Source: CADEFX01 sp046154585 (GTDB taxonomy: Bacteria > Pseudomonadota > Alphaproteobacteria > Rhizobiales > Hyphomicrobiaceae). From it: DNA of 64,000 bases. The stretch covers positions 26,402-90,401 of the forward strand of contig JBJXDX010000051.1 in assembly GCA_046154585.1 (NCBI GenBank). Reading direction: 5' to 3'. The notes beneath the pieces are model-generated. The model was not told the DNA's origin. It saw only the letters and a list, made by a program, of their open reading frames with translations, and did not search any database. The position numbers and the translations under genes are program-made. Of this stretch, positions 7,920 to 16,803 are shown one piece after another; position 1 is the stretch's first letter; each line of letters begins with the position of its first letter.

Positions 7920-8744
7920 ATGGACGCTTTCATCTGCACCGCCTGCGGGACCCAGTTCCCGCCGAGCAATGCCGCACCGCAGCAATGCGTCATCTGCGAG
8001 GACGAGCGTCAGTTCATTCCGCCGCGCGGACAGACCTGGACGACTCTCCATGCGCTGGCGGCCGGCCATCTCAACGCCTACCGTGAGCATGAACCCGGCA
8101 TCATCGGCATCGGCACACAACCCTCGTTTGCGATCGGGCAGCGCGCACTGCTGATCCGCACACCTAACGGAAACGTGCTCTGGGACTGCATCTCCATGCT
8201 CGATGCGGCGACGATAACGCTCATCAACGGCCTCGGAGGGCTGAAGGCCATCGCCATATCGCATCCTCACTTCTACACCACGATGGTGGAATGGAGCCGC
8301 GCGTTCGGCAACATTCCGGTCCATCTGCATGCCGCCGATCGGCAATGGATCATGCGGCCCGATCCGTGCCTCAAGCTTTGGGACGGCGACACGCTGGAGC
8401 TGATGCCGGATGTGACTTTGGTCCGCTGCGGCGGTCACTTTCCGGGCGGAACGGCACTGCACTGGGCACGAGGCGCCGGCGGCCGCGGCGTCGTGTGCTC
8501 GTCGGATATGGCGACTGTGACGACAGACCGGAAGTTCTTCACGTTCATGCGCAGCTATCCCAACCTGATCCCCCTCTCCGCCAAGGGCGTAACCGCCATC
8601 GAAGCTGCACTCGACCCTTTTGCCTTCGACACCGTCTACGGACATTTCTTTGACCGCGTCATTCCCTCCAATGCCAAGCGCGTTCTTGCTGTGTCAGTGA
8701 AGCGCTACGTCGATGCGATCGGCGGCGCCTATGATCGGCACTGA
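7920..8744 (+). CDS. Metallo-beta-lactamase-fold protein with N-terminal zinc-ribbon-like segment
   Basis: A 274-residue protein; ATG 7920 is chosen over GTG 7905 because GAGTGGAG lies at ribosome-binding distance. The first 35 residues hold two Cys pairs (CTAC and CVIC), as in a zinc ribbon or rubredoxin-like knuckle. The rest follows the MBL fold, with later ligand-like positions GHFPGG, SSDMA and YGHFFD. The central HxHxDH motif is altered to HPHFYT, losing the Asp and third His. It may bind one metal or none, so hydrolase activity is uncertain. It is divergent from the small DUF4286-like gene. Confidence 0.75.
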   Translation: MDAFICTACGTQFPPSNAAPQQCVICEDERQFIPPRGQTWTTLHALAAGHLNAYREHEPGIIGIGTQPSFAIGQRALLIRTPNGNVLWDCISMLDAATITLINGLGGLKAIAISHPHFYTTMVEWSRAFGNIPVHLHAADRQWIMRPDPCLKLWDGDTLELMPDVTLVRCGGHFPGGTALHWARGAGGRGVVCSSDMATVTTDRKFFTFMRSYPNLIPLSAKGVTAIEAALDPFAFDTVYGHFFDRVIPSNAKRVLAVSVKRYVDAIGGAYDRH

Positions 8745-8822
8745 GCCCGCCGAGCGCGCTTACACTTGACGGCAGCGGTCGGCCGGGCAACGCTCCAGAA
8801 AAACCTATGGGGAGACGCTCAG

Positions 8823-9806
8823 ATGATCAGCCGCCGCGAAACGCTTGGCCTTGGCGTATCGGCCGCCGCTGCGCTCGTCGCAGGACCGGTAGCCGCGCAA
8901 ATCTATCCCGACAGACCCGTCAACCTGATCGTGATGGCGCCGGCCGGCGGCAGTACCGACGTCGGCGCGCGCATCGTCGCCGCCATCGCCGAGAAGCAGT
9001 TCGGCCAACCTATCGTGGTCGTGAACAAGGTCGGCGCCGGCGGACAGGTTGGCTGGACGGAACTCGCGCGATCGAGACCGGACGGCTATACGATCGGCTT
9101 CCTCGTCCATCCCGGCATGAACACCGTCGTGCTGGATCCGGATCGCCAGGCCATCTTCAATCTCGACTCGTTCGTCCCAATCATCAGTCAGGTACTCGAT
9201 CCGGGCCTTGTCTGGGTCAGGGCCGACAGCCCGATCAAGTCGTTCAGAGAGCTGCTCGAGGAGGCGAAGGCCAAGCCACACACCGTGACGGCCTCGACCA
9301 CAGGCATCCTTTCCGACGATCACCTCAACGTCCTCATGGCCGAAGAGGCCATGCCGGGGGCGTTTTTCCGAATCGTTCATCTCGACGGGGGAGCAGTGCA
9401 GCTGAAGGAAGGGCTTGCCGGCAACATTGTTGCCGCCTTCGACAACGTTGGTGGCGCCATGAAGGCGATCAAGGCCGGGCAGGCGAGGGCGCTGGTCGTT
9501 ACCGATACGGAGCGCTCCAAATTCCTGCCCGACGTGCCGACGTCGGTTGAGCTGGGTTTCCCGACCGTCATATCGAGCTCGGCCCGCGGCATCGTCGCGC
9601 CGAAGGGCACGCCGCCCGCCGCGATCAAGAAGCTCACCGAAGTGCTCGAACAAGCCATGAAAGACCCCGAGCACGGTCGCCGGCTCGATGAGCAGGGATT
9701 GGGCATCAAGGTCCTAGTCGGTGACGCCTACGCAGCGTTCTATCGGGAGGTGCACGAAAAGGCGAGAAAGTATACCGCCTGGGCCAAACAGAGGCCGCAG
9801 AAATGA
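8823..9806 (+). CDS. TctC-family tripartite tricarboxylate transporter receptor (extracytoplasmic solute receptor)
   Basis: A 327-residue Bug/TctC receptor. ATG 8823 is preferred to an ATG at 8766, because GGGGAGA sits at the right distance and the N-terminus becomes a signal peptide. That peptide contains SRRETLGLG, a twin-arginine-like motif, ending around PVAAQIYPDRPV. The mature part has IVMAPAGGSTDVGARI and VVNKVGAGG, typical of the family. Such receptors bind organic acids for TctAB or act in sensing. No TctA or TctB gene is nearby, as is common for orphan Bug receptors. The ligand is unknown. Confidence 0.85.
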   Translation: MISRRETLGLGVSAAAALVAGPVAAQIYPDRPVNLIVMAPAGGSTDVGARIVAAIAEKQFGQPIVVVNKVGAGGQVGWTELARSRPDGYTIGFLVHPGMNTVVLDPDRQAIFNLDSFVPIISQVLDPGLVWVRADSPIKSFRELLEEAKAKPHTVTASTTGILSDDHLNVLMAEEAMPGAFFRIVHLDGGAVQLKEGLAGNIVAAFDNVGGAMKAIKAGQARALVVTDTERSKFLPDVPTSVELGFPTVISSSARGIVAPKGTPPAAIKKLTEVLEQAMKDPEHGRRLDEQGLGIKVLVGDAYAAFYREVHEKARKYTAWAKQRPQK

Positions 9807-10093
9807 TTCGTGCTGTTCTGCCCGCTTGGTGGCCGCGCTTGCGGCCAGCTGTGCACGGCCGCCGAAATCCTCTTTGCGCCGCCCCGCGATTGTCATAGGC
9901 ATCAGCCTCGCTTGGGGATGAACGCACCGTGTGTTTGCACACGCATCCGGAACCACATGACGTGACTTATGAGTTCTGCGATGGACCGAGCCGCCAATTC
10001 GCAAGATCCAAACGTGCAGCGTCCTCTGAACATCTCATCGTCATGATGAGTGCATAATGGTGTCGCGTCGCAACTGATCGGCAGGAGAAGAGC

Positions 10094-10261
10094 ATGAAGC
10101 TGGTGATAGGAAAACCGGACGATACCGAACTGGTTCTGGCTGAACACGCTGGGGGCAACTGGACGCCGCCCGCAACTTTGAGCGCGGATCTGGCGGCATT
10201 TCTCAAGGGGTGCGACCCTGAAGAGCTTGAGATGTGGGTTGAGGAGCCCGACGAAGACTGA
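10094..10261 (+). CDS. Hypothetical 55-residue acidic protein
   Basis: A short frame from ATG 10094 to TGA 10261 with a clear ribosome-binding site (AGGAGAAG) just upstream. The product starts MKLVIGKPDD and ends EEPDED, is acidic and has no membrane segment or signal peptide. Nothing in it is recognised. Support comes from the good ribosome-binding site, normal codon use and the hairpin immediately after its stop. It stands alone between the TctC-type gene and the convergent TetR gene; the 287 bases before it show no other gene. Confidence 0.5.
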   Translation: MKLVIGKPDDTELVLAEHAGGNWTPPATLSADLAAFLKGCDPEELEMWVEEPDED

Positions 10262-10268
10262 GATTGCC

Positions 10269-10304
10269 TTGCGGGGTCCGTCGTCTCATTCACGGACCCC
10301 GCAA
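10269..10304. terminator. Bidirectional terminator-like hairpin
   Basis: A perfect 13-base stem, TTGCGGGGTCCGT at 10269-10281 with its complement at 10292-10304, encloses a 10-base loop. It lies between two convergent stop codons (10261 and 10328). No long T run follows, so efficiency as an intrinsic terminator is uncertain. Confidence 0.7.
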
Positions 10305-10327
10305 CGCTGCAGCGATTTGGGCAATCG

Positions 10328-10993
10328 CTACTTGCGCTTGCCCTCGATTCCATCAAACACCACCGCATTGATCTGCCGGGCGAAATCGCCGACGGAATAG
10401 CGCTGCGGGTCGAACCACTCCATGGTCCAGTTCAGCGCGCCCAGGATAAACATGCGCAGCGGGACGATTTTGACGTCCGGGCGGATCTCGCCGGCCTCCT
10501 GAGCCTGCCGCAGAACCTGGTCCCAAAGCCTCCCATACCGCTGCCGCAAGTGCAGGTGCCTGGGTTTCAGAGCGTCCGGAATCTGGCCGTACAAACGGAT
10601 ATTTGAGGAAAAGTAGTCGCCCTTGGTCAGCAGCAGGTCGAGATGAGCAATCATGCCTCGCTCGATCCGCTCGCGATGGCTCGCCCCTTCGCCGAGATTG
10701 GCCACGGTTTTCTCGACCAGCTTGTAGATGTCCTTCATTCCGGTCGCGAGAACCTCGTCGACGATTTCGTCCTTCGACCCAAAATGATAGTAGATGCTTC
10801 CTGCCTGCATCCCGGCGGCCTTGGCGATCTGCCGGAGCGTCGTTTCGCTGTAGCCTTGGCGGCGAAACAGCTGGGCAGCCGCGTCCAAAATCTGCATGCG
10901 CGAGAGGGCGGATTTTCCCGGTAGCTTGCGCTTTCCCCCTGGCGCTGCTTTGCGTCGCAAAGGCGCGGATTTAGCTTTTATTGCCGACTCCAT
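10328..10993 (-). CDS. TetR family transcriptional regulator
   Basis: A 221-residue regulator with a basic N-terminal tail (about 25 residues). The TetR helix-turn-helix follows: ILDAAAQLFRRQGYSETTL, then IAKAAGMQAGSIYYHFGSKDEI (in pieces, residues about 35-80), where YYHFGSKDE is the family signature. The C-terminal ligand domain ends in a segment resembling regulators of fatty-acid and CoA-ester metabolism. It is divergent from the transporter receptor gene at 11390 across about 400 bases. It therefore probably represses the LIV-type transporter and the catabolic genes that follow; the ligand may be an acyl-CoA. Confidence 0.88.
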   Translation of the reverse strand: MESAIKAKSAPLRRKAAPGGKRKLPGKSALSRMQILDAAAQLFRRQGYSETTLRQIAKAAGMQAGSIYYHFGSKDEIVDEVLATGMKDIYKLVEKTVANLGEGASHRERIERGMIAHLDLLLTKGDYFSSNIRLYGQIPDALKPRHLHLRQRYGRLWDQVLRQAQEAGEIRPDVKIVPLRMFILGALNWTMEWFDPQRYSVGDFARQINAVVFDGIEGKRK

Positions 10994-11389
10994 GGTGCCG
11001 ACACACCTGCCTTCCCATCGCGGCGGTTGACTGTTTACATTTCACAGGTAGTAATATCGAACGCTAGTTAGAAAATCGCGCGGGCGCCAGATAGCACCTC
11101 GGACAATGAGATCCGTGCCAGGGCTTGGAGAGCGACCGAGCAAGGGGACCGCCACCACAGGACTTCGGATATCGCCGCGATCCAGAACCTCGTCGCCGAC
11201 AATGCCAAGGACTCATCGACAATGCCAATGTGACATCACTCCGCCGCACGACAAACAGCGGCAATCGCCACCGGGGCTCAGCACAGATCGCAGAGCGTGC
11301 GCTCCCCCCCAAACGGCGTCTCGCAAATCAACAAAACTAACGGTGTGGCCTGAACCACATCAGCCAAGAACGCTCTCAGGAGGAACGTC
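10994..11389. promoter_or_regulatory. Divergent intergenic region between tetR-type regulator and LIV transporter operon
   Basis: About 400 bases without a convincing gene on either strand. Just before the receptor gene lies a short dyad, TGTGG at 11344-11348 and CCACA at 11355-11359, followed by the strong ribosome-binding site CAGGAGGAAC. The region should contain both divergent promoters and a TetR operator, but no long TetR-type palindrome could be picked out by eye. Confidence 0.4.
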
Positions 11390-12580
11390 ATGACACGAAT
11401 ACTTCGCGCACTCGCACTGGTTACCGCTGCTGCCGGGTTTGCAGGTCCCGCGTGGTCGCAGGACACGATCGTGCTCGGCGTCTCGGTACCCCTCTCCGGC
11501 ACTGCCGCATCCTGGGGCATCGGAACCGACTGGGCATCGCAGCAGGCCGCCAAGCACATCAATGAAGCAGGCGGCATCAAAGTCGGCGGCAAAAGCTATA
11601 AAGTCGAAGTCCGTTCGGTCGATAACAAGTACACGGCAGGCGACGGCATGAAGACCGCCGAAACACTGATCAGCCGGGACAAGGTCAAAATCTTCACGCA
11701 GAGCGTCGGCACTGCTCCCGTCAAAGCCATCCAGGCTCTTACGGAACGTGAAAACATTCTTCTCTTCACATCGGCGTGGGGGCGCAGCGTCAAGGGACCA
11801 AGTTTCCCGCTGACCTTCACGGTCATCAATACGCCCGATGAAGTGCTCGCTCCGATCTATGCCACCGTCAAACAGCGCCATCCTGAAGTCAAAACGGTGC
11901 TGCTGCTGAACCCGAACGATGCGTCAGGCCAAGACACAGCCAAGGACGCGACGAAATTCTGGACTGAGGCCGGGATCAAGGTCGTCGACAGTCTGTTTTT
12001 CGAGCGTTCCACAACAGAATTCCAGCCGACTGCGACCAAGATCGGCACGCAGAAGCCGGATATCGTCGACCTGGGCGGAACGCCGCCAGCCAACGCCGGG
12101 ACTGTGCTCAAGGAACTTGAAGTGCAGGGCTGGAAGGGCGTGAAAGTCATAGGTGCCGGGACGGGTGCGGACGTGCTTGTCCGAACCGGCGGCACGGCAG
12201 CCAACGGAACCTATATGGGACTGGCCGCTGACTTCGACGGCCCCACCGCGACTGAAATTCAGCGCAAGCTGAACGCTGGCGCCAAGGAGGCTCTAAAGGA
12301 GTCGCTCAACGTCATTCACATGGGCGGCTATGACGGCGTCATGGCGGCCAAGGCCGGCATCGAGGCAGCCAACAGCCTCGACCCGAAGAAAATTGCCGAA
12401 GCTTTGCCAAACGCAATCTTCGACATCTCCTACGGCAAGGCGGCGTTCGGCTCCAAGGATATCTACGGCACACCTCAACAACTGCTGATCCCGATTGTGG
12501 TAACGCAGATTCAGGACGGCAAAACCGTCGAGGTGGTGCGTATCCTTCCAGACGAACTGAAAAAGCGCCTCGGCAAGTAG
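11390..12580 (+). CDS. Branched-chain amino acid type ABC transporter substrate-binding protein
   Basis: A 396-residue periplasmic receptor of the LivJ/LivK class. A Sec signal peptide (MTRILRALALVTAAAGFAG, cleavage near AWSQ-DT) is followed by IVLGVSVPLSGTAASWG and by the Periplasmic_binding_6 lobes. In catabolic clusters these receptors often bind aromatic or alicyclic carboxylates rather than leucine. It opens the five-gene transporter operon, followed by a stem-loop at 12598-12622 and the permease. The context of two CoA ligases downstream suggests a carboxylic acid that is activated after uptake. Confidence 0.9.
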   Translation: MTRILRALALVTAAAGFAGPAWSQDTIVLGVSVPLSGTAASWGIGTDWASQQAAKHINEAGGIKVGGKSYKVEVRSVDNKYTAGDGMKTAETLISRDKVKIFTQSVGTAPVKAIQALTERENILLFTSAWGRSVKGPSFPLTFTVINTPDEVLAPIYATVKQRHPEVKTVLLLNPNDASGQDTAKDATKFWTEAGIKVVDSLFFERSTTEFQPTATKIGTQKPDIVDLGGTPPANAGTVLKELEVQGWKGVKVIGAGTGADVLVRTGGTAANGTYMGLAADFDGPTATEIQRKLNAGAKEALKESLNVIHMGGYDGVMAAKAGIEAANSLDPKKIAEALPNAIFDISYGKAAFGSKDIYGTPQQLLIPIVVTQIQDGKTVEVVRILPDELKKRLGK

Positions 12581-12597
12581 GTCCGACGATCGTGGCC

Positions 12598-12622
12598 CCG
12601 ACGGCAGCCTCATTGCCGTCGG
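12598..12622 (+). terminator. Intra-operon stem-loop after the receptor gene
   Basis: CCGACGGCA (12598-12606) pairs exactly with TGCCGTCGG (12614-12622) around a 7-base loop, between the receptor stop and the permease start. Such hairpins often stabilise the receptor part of the mRNA or partly stop transcription, which gives receptor excess over permease. No T run follows. Confidence 0.55.
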
Positions 12623-12656
12623 CGCTTCAAGTCCAATCCCTCCGCCACAGTCCCTC

Positions 12657-13541
12657 ATGGATCTTGCAGCCCAGCTTCTTGTCAACACGCTGCAGATCGG
12701 CTCCGTCTATGTGCTCTTCGCGCTCGGACTGACGTTGATCTTCGGCGTGATGAAGATCGTCAATTTCGCCCACGGCGAGTTTTTCTCGCTGGCAGCGTTG
12801 ATCGTCGCTGTGCTCATGCCAGTGTTGGCGCCAGCGCTCGGATTGCCGCTGTGGGTCGACTTCCTCATTGCGCTGGTAGCCGCCATCTGCGCCGTCCTTG
12901 TTCTCGGCGCGCTGACCTACTGGATCGGCTTCGAGCGGTATCTGCGCGATCTGGTGGGCTCGTTCATTCTGTCGGTCGGACTGATCCTGTTCTTGCAGGG
13001 CGTCTTTGTCGAGATTTTCACCGCCACGCCCAGGCCCGTCGAGCCGATCATTACGGGCACGATTTCCATCCTCGGCGGACGCATTACGGCGCAGAGACTG
13101 CTCATCGTCGCGCTTGCAATCGCTTTCACCGCCCTCCTCTACCTCGTGCTGCAACGGACCAAGCTCGGCAAGGCGTTGCGCGCAGTGTCCGAGGATCGCG
13201 AGGCAGCCATGTTGCAGGGCATCCGCTATCGCACCATTTCCTTCTATGGCTGGCTGATCGGCGTAAGCATGGCCGGGCTGGCAGGCGCCCTGATTGCACC
13301 GCTTACCGTCAGCCAACCGGCCATCGGTGGCGACTACCTGATCAAGGCTTTCATCATCATCATCATTGGTGGATTGGGGAGCATACCCGGCGCGATATTC
13401 GGCGGATTGCTGGTCGCCCTGATCGAAAGCATCTTCGGCTACTATTACGACCTGACGATCGCCACCATCATCATGTTCGTGCTGGTGATGGCCTTCCTGC
13501 TCGTGCGTCCTCAAGGGCTGATGGGTCATGTTGAACGCTAA
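12657..13541 (+). CDS. Branched-chain amino acid type ABC transporter permease (LivH family)
   Basis: A 294-residue inner-membrane permease with about eight hydrophobic segments. The start LLVNTLQIGSVYVLFALGL and GVMKIVNFAHGEF are hallmarks of LivH. The EAA-like coupling stretch GKALRAVSEDREAAMLQGI contacts the ATPases. It forms the translocation channel with the LivM-type subunit, whose gene overlaps its end by 14 bases, which suggests coupled translation. The ribosome-binding site is weak, so expression may depend on the upstream gene. Confidence 0.92.
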   Translation: MDLAAQLLVNTLQIGSVYVLFALGLTLIFGVMKIVNFAHGEFFSLAALIVAVLMPVLAPALGLPLWVDFLIALVAAICAVLVLGALTYWIGFERYLRDLVGSFILSVGLILFLQGVFVEIFTATPRPVEPIITGTISILGGRITAQRLLIVALAIAFTALLYLVLQRTKLGKALRAVSEDREAAMLQGIRYRTISFYGWLIGVSMAGLAGALIAPLTVSQPAIGGDYLIKAFIIIIIGGLGSIPGAIFGGLLVALIESIFGYYYDLTIATIIMFVLVMAFLLVRPQGLMGHVER

Positions 13542-14490
13542 GTGGGCGGACGCGATCGGCTGGGCGCTGATGGCCTTGTTGCTGGTGCTGGCGTTGACGA
13601 GCGGGGATACCTACACGCTGAAAGTGGTTCTCTGGATATCCCTCAACATTCTGGCGGCGGCGGCGCTGCGCTTCGTCATGCTGACGGGGGAACTCAATAT
13701 CGCCACGGCCGCCTTCTGGGGTGTCGGGGCTTACGTCGCAGCCATTTGCACGGCCTGGTACAAGATCCCATTCATCCTGTCGCTGCTGATCGGCGGATTG
13801 GCGCCGATGCTGCTCAGCGTGCTGTTCGGCTACGTGACGCTACGCACGAAGGGGCCCTACTTCATGCTGATCAGCTTCGCCTTCACGGAGGTGCTGCGGC
13901 TGATCTATACGCAGAGCGAGGCGATCGGCGGCAATTCCGGGCTGATCGGTATCTATCCGCCGCGGTGGCTCGACCCGTACTACTCCGCGATCGTTGTCGC
14001 CATCGTGGCGGCGCTTTTGGCCGTGTTCTTCTGGCTGGAGCGAGGTGCCTTCGGAAAGCTGCTGAAGGCCATCCAAAACAACGATGCGGTGGCCGAAAGC
14101 GTCGGCATCGATGTCCTGAAAATGAAGATCATCTGCCTTGCCATTGCCTCGTTCGCAGCCGGCATCGGCGGCGCCCTGTTTGCGCACGGCAATCGCGTCA
14201 TTAGCCCCGGCGACTTCAGCTTCCTCGTGGCCGTGTATGCCCTCGCCTACGTCAAGATTGGCGGCGAAACCCAATTCTCCGGGGCGATCATCGGCGCGAC
14301 CCTGTTGACGCTCCTCAACCAGTACGTCATTTCGTTCGGCCACTTCGAGCATCTCTTCTTCGGTGGAGCGATCGTGGTCGCCATGTTGATCCTGCCCAAT
14401 GGGCTGATGGGTCTCATCGATCGCATCGCCGCTGCGTTTGGCGGCGGAACGCGAGAGAACGCAGCGTCCGCGACCAGGGGAGGCCACTGA
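13528..14490 (+). CDS. Branched-chain amino acid type ABC transporter permease (LivM family)
   Basis: A 320-residue second permease with about nine hydrophobic segments. The family stretch FGYVTLRTKGPYFMLISFAF is present, and GKLLKAIQNNDAVAESVGI is the coupling loop for LivG/LivF. It overlaps the LivH-type gene at the front and shares one base (TGATG) with the LivG-type gene at the back, so all these subunits are made together. It pairs with LivH as the heterodimeric channel. Confidence 0.92.
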   Translation: MLNAKWADAIGWALMALLLVLALTSGDTYTLKVVLWISLNILAAAALRFVMLTGELNIATAAFWGVGAYVAAICTAWYKIPFILSLLIGGLAPMLLSVLFGYVTLRTKGPYFMLISFAFTEVLRLIYTQSEAIGGNSGLIGIYPPRWLDPYYSAIVVAIVAALLAVFFWLERGAFGKLLKAIQNNDAVAESVGIDVLKMKIICLAIASFAAGIGGALFAHGNRVISPGDFSFLVAVYALAYVKIGGETQFSGAIIGATLLTLLNQYVISFGHFEHLFFGGAIVVAMLILPNGLMGLIDRIAAAFGGGTRENAASATRGGH

Positions 14491-15218
14491 TGGCCGCTAT
14501 CCTGTTTGAGGCTTCGGGCATCTCGCGCAGCTTTGGGGGACTGAAGGCGGTCTCGAACCTGAGCTTTGCGGTCCGCGAAAACGAGATCCTGGGGCTTATA
14601 GGCCCCAATGGTGCCGGCAAGAGCACGACGTTCAACCTCATCAGCGGCTACTACCGCCCACACACAGGCAAGCTGACGTTTGCCGGCCGCAATATCACGG
14701 GCCTGAAACCGTCGCGGATCGGCCGGCTCGGCCTCGTGCGGACTTTTCAGCATCACAGCCTGCTGGCAGAGCTCAGTGTCTATGAGAACATCCTGACCGG
14801 CGCATATATGTTCGTCCGTGATGCAGCGGAACGCGAGCAACGCATCCGGGAAACCGCCGAGCTCGTGGGCCTGACATCGCACATGGACGAATTGGCCAAG
14901 AACCTCCCGCACGGCCATCAGCGCCTGCTGAGCATTGCCATCGCCTTTGCCAGCAGGCCCAAGCTGCTGTGCCTCGATGAACCCCTGACCGGGCTGAACG
15001 GGGCGGAGATCAACAACGCACTGGGTGTGATACGGCGCATACGCGACGACTTCGGTACGACGATCCTTCTGGTCGATCACAACATGCGTGCCGTGATGAA
15101 AACCTGCGGCCGCATCGTTGTCCTGAACTTCGGTGAAAAGCTGGCGGAGGGGTCACCCGAGGATGTCAGCCGGAACCCCGAAGTCATCCGGGCCTATCTT
15201 GGCGGGGGCACGGCGTGA
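14490..15218 (+). CDS. Branched-chain amino acid type ABC transporter ATP-binding protein (LivG family)
   Basis: A 242-residue ATPase. Walker A is GPNGAGKST near residues 38-46, and the Walker B region is LLCLDEP followed by LTGLN. The signature is unusual: NLPHGHQRLLSIAIAFAS replaces the usual LSxGxQ, with the family-type HGxQR retained. A C-terminal LivG tail (GEKLAEGSPEDV, then VIRAYLGG) is present. It drives import with LivF, whose gene overlaps its stop by four bases (GTGA). The Asp normally following the Walker B loop (EPxxGLxxxE) is partly kept as GLNGAE. Confidence 0.9.
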   Translation: MAAILFEASGISRSFGGLKAVSNLSFAVRENEILGLIGPNGAGKSTTFNLISGYYRPHTGKLTFAGRNITGLKPSRIGRLGLVRTFQHHSLLAELSVYENILTGAYMFVRDAAEREQRIRETAELVGLTSHMDELAKNLPHGHQRLLSIAIAFASRPKLLCLDEPLTGLNGAEINNALGVIRRIRDDFGTTILLVDHNMRAVMKTCGRIVVLNFGEKLAEGSPEDVSRNPEVIRAYLGGGTA

Positions 15219-15937
15219 CAAGCGGCAACACCGTGCTTTCAGTCGAAGGCCTCGGCGTGGACTACGGCAAGGTCCGCGCTGTTTCCGACATAAGGCTCGA
15301 GGTGCACCGCGGGCGCATCGCCACGATGATCGGCTCAAACGGCGCGGGCAAGACGACCGTCCTCAAGGCCATCACGGGACTGGTGAAGCCATCGGCCGGT
15401 CAGATCCTCCTCAACGGCGAAAACCTGGCGGGACTTGAAGCAGATCGCATCGTCGGACGCGGCGTCTCGCTGGTACCCGAAGGCCGGCGCCTGTTCCCTT
15501 CCATGACGGTGCTCGAGAATCTGGAACTCGGCGCCTATCTCAGATCGGATGCGGGAGCCGTCCGCCGCGATCTCGAGCGCATCCTCGACTACTTTCCGGC
15601 GCTGAAGGAACGGCTGCAGGCCCGGGCCATGAACCTGTCCGGCGGACAGCAGCAGATGGTGGCCGTTGCGCGCGCCCTGATGTCGGCCCCGCGCCTGTTG
15701 CTGCTCGACGAGCCCTCCGTGGGTCTGGCGCCGGCCATTGTGGAGACCATCGCGTCCATCATCCGCAGCATCAACCAGGACGGCACGGACATCCTGCTGG
15801 TCGAGCAGAATGCGCATATGGCGCTGGCGCTAGCCGATCGAGCCTACGTTCTCGAAAACGGGCGGATTGCTATGGTCGGCCCGGCCAAAGAGCTTGCTGC
15901 CTCCGATCACGTGCGCCAACTTTATCTCAGCGTCTGA
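15215..15937 (+). CDS. Branched-chain amino acid type ABC transporter ATP-binding protein (LivF family)
   Basis: A 240-residue ATPase starting at GTG 15215, overlapping the LivG-type gene. Walker A is GSNGAGKTT, the signature is LSGGQQQMVAVARALMS, and Walker B is LLLLDEPSVGLAP, followed by LVEQNAHMAL. All are canonical for LivF. With LivG it forms the ATPase pair of the importer. An SDR gene follows 53 bases later on the same strand, and the CoA ligase after that, so uptake and first catabolic steps probably share one transcript. Confidence 0.92.
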   Translation: MTSGNTVLSVEGLGVDYGKVRAVSDIRLEVHRGRIATMIGSNGAGKTTVLKAITGLVKPSAGQILLNGENLAGLEADRIVGRGVSLVPEGRRLFPSMTVLENLELGAYLRSDAGAVRRDLERILDYFPALKERLQARAMNLSGGQQQMVAVARALMSAPRLLLLDEPSVGLAPAIVETIASIIRSINQDGTDILLVEQNAHMALALADRAYVLENGRIAMVGPAKELAASDHVRQLYLSV

Positions 15938-15990
15938 TTGATGCGGTCACGGCGCTCGCGACGACGACATTGGGCAAGCAGGTAGACGAT

Positions 15991-16767
15991 ATGGACCTCG
16001 GACTGAAAGGCAAGGTTGCCATCGTCGGCGGCGCCAGCATGGGCATCGGCTACGGCATTGCGCGCGTGCTGGCAGCGGAAGGTGCTCGTGTTGTAATGAC
16101 GGCCCGGCGCGAACCGGCGCTGCTGAAGGCGGCCGAACAACTGCGTGCCGAGACAGGGGCCGAGGTTCTCCCCATCCAAGGCGACGGGCGGCGCGCCGAA
16201 GATTGTACGCGCGTGGTGGAAACGGTGGTGAGCAAACTCGGCGGCATCGATATCGTCGTCAACAACGACGGTGCGCCGCCGTTGGGCGATCTCTCCACAT
16301 TCGACGACACCGCATGGGCCAAGGCCGTCGAGCAGAACCTCATGTACGTCGTGCGCATGGCCCGCCACACCGTGCCGCATATGGCCAAGCGCGGCGGCGG
16401 AAGCATCCTGAACATTGCGGCGCTTTCGGCGCTTCAGCCGGTCGTCGGTTTCGGCCTGTCGGTGGCGACCTGGAACGGCGTCATCGGGTTTGCCAAAACC
16501 CTGTCCCTGGAAGTCGCGTCGCAGAACATCAACGTCAACACGATCTGCCCCGGCTATATCGAGACACAAAGGCTGGAGAAAGTGTTCTCCTCGCAGGGCG
16601 ACCCCGACGCGATGCGCAAATCGTTGATGGCGGAAGTTCCCATGGGACGCATCGGCACCGTCGATGATGTGGCGCACGCCGCGGCGATGCTCGTGTCGCC
16701 GCGCGGACGCTACGTCACCGGAACAACAATCGCGGTCGACGGTGGACTGCTGAGGTCCGTTCGCTGA
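15991..16767 (+). CDS. SDR-fold protein lacking the catalytic Tyr-Lys pair
   Basis: A 258-residue short-chain dehydrogenase homologue; ATG 15991 with GCAGGTAG upstream is preferred to the TTG at 15970. The cofactor part is good (VGGASMGIGYGIA, and NNDG in place of NNAG), and the Ser region ILNIAALSAL is kept. At the YxxxK position the chain reads LSVATWNGVIGFAK: Tyr becomes Ser and Lys becomes Trp, read directly from codons at 16456-16482. It may be a non-redox SDR, a binding protein, or an enzyme using other residues. It lies between the LIV transporter and the CoA ligase and is surely co-transcribed with them. Confidence 0.8.
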   Translation: MDLGLKGKVAIVGGASMGIGYGIARVLAAEGARVVMTARREPALLKAAEQLRAETGAEVLPIQGDGRRAEDCTRVVETVVSKLGGIDIVVNNDGAPPLGDLSTFDDTAWAKAVEQNLMYVVRMARHTVPHMAKRGGGSILNIAALSALQPVVGFGLSVATWNGVIGFAKTLSLEVASQNINVNTICPGYIETQRLEKVFSSQGDPDAMRKSLMAEVPMGRIGTVDDVAHAAAMLVSPRGRYVTGTTIAVDGGLLRSVR

Positions 16768-16803
16768 CGCACGACAGCCGGCAAGCGGCCGAGGAGGAAG
16801 CTC

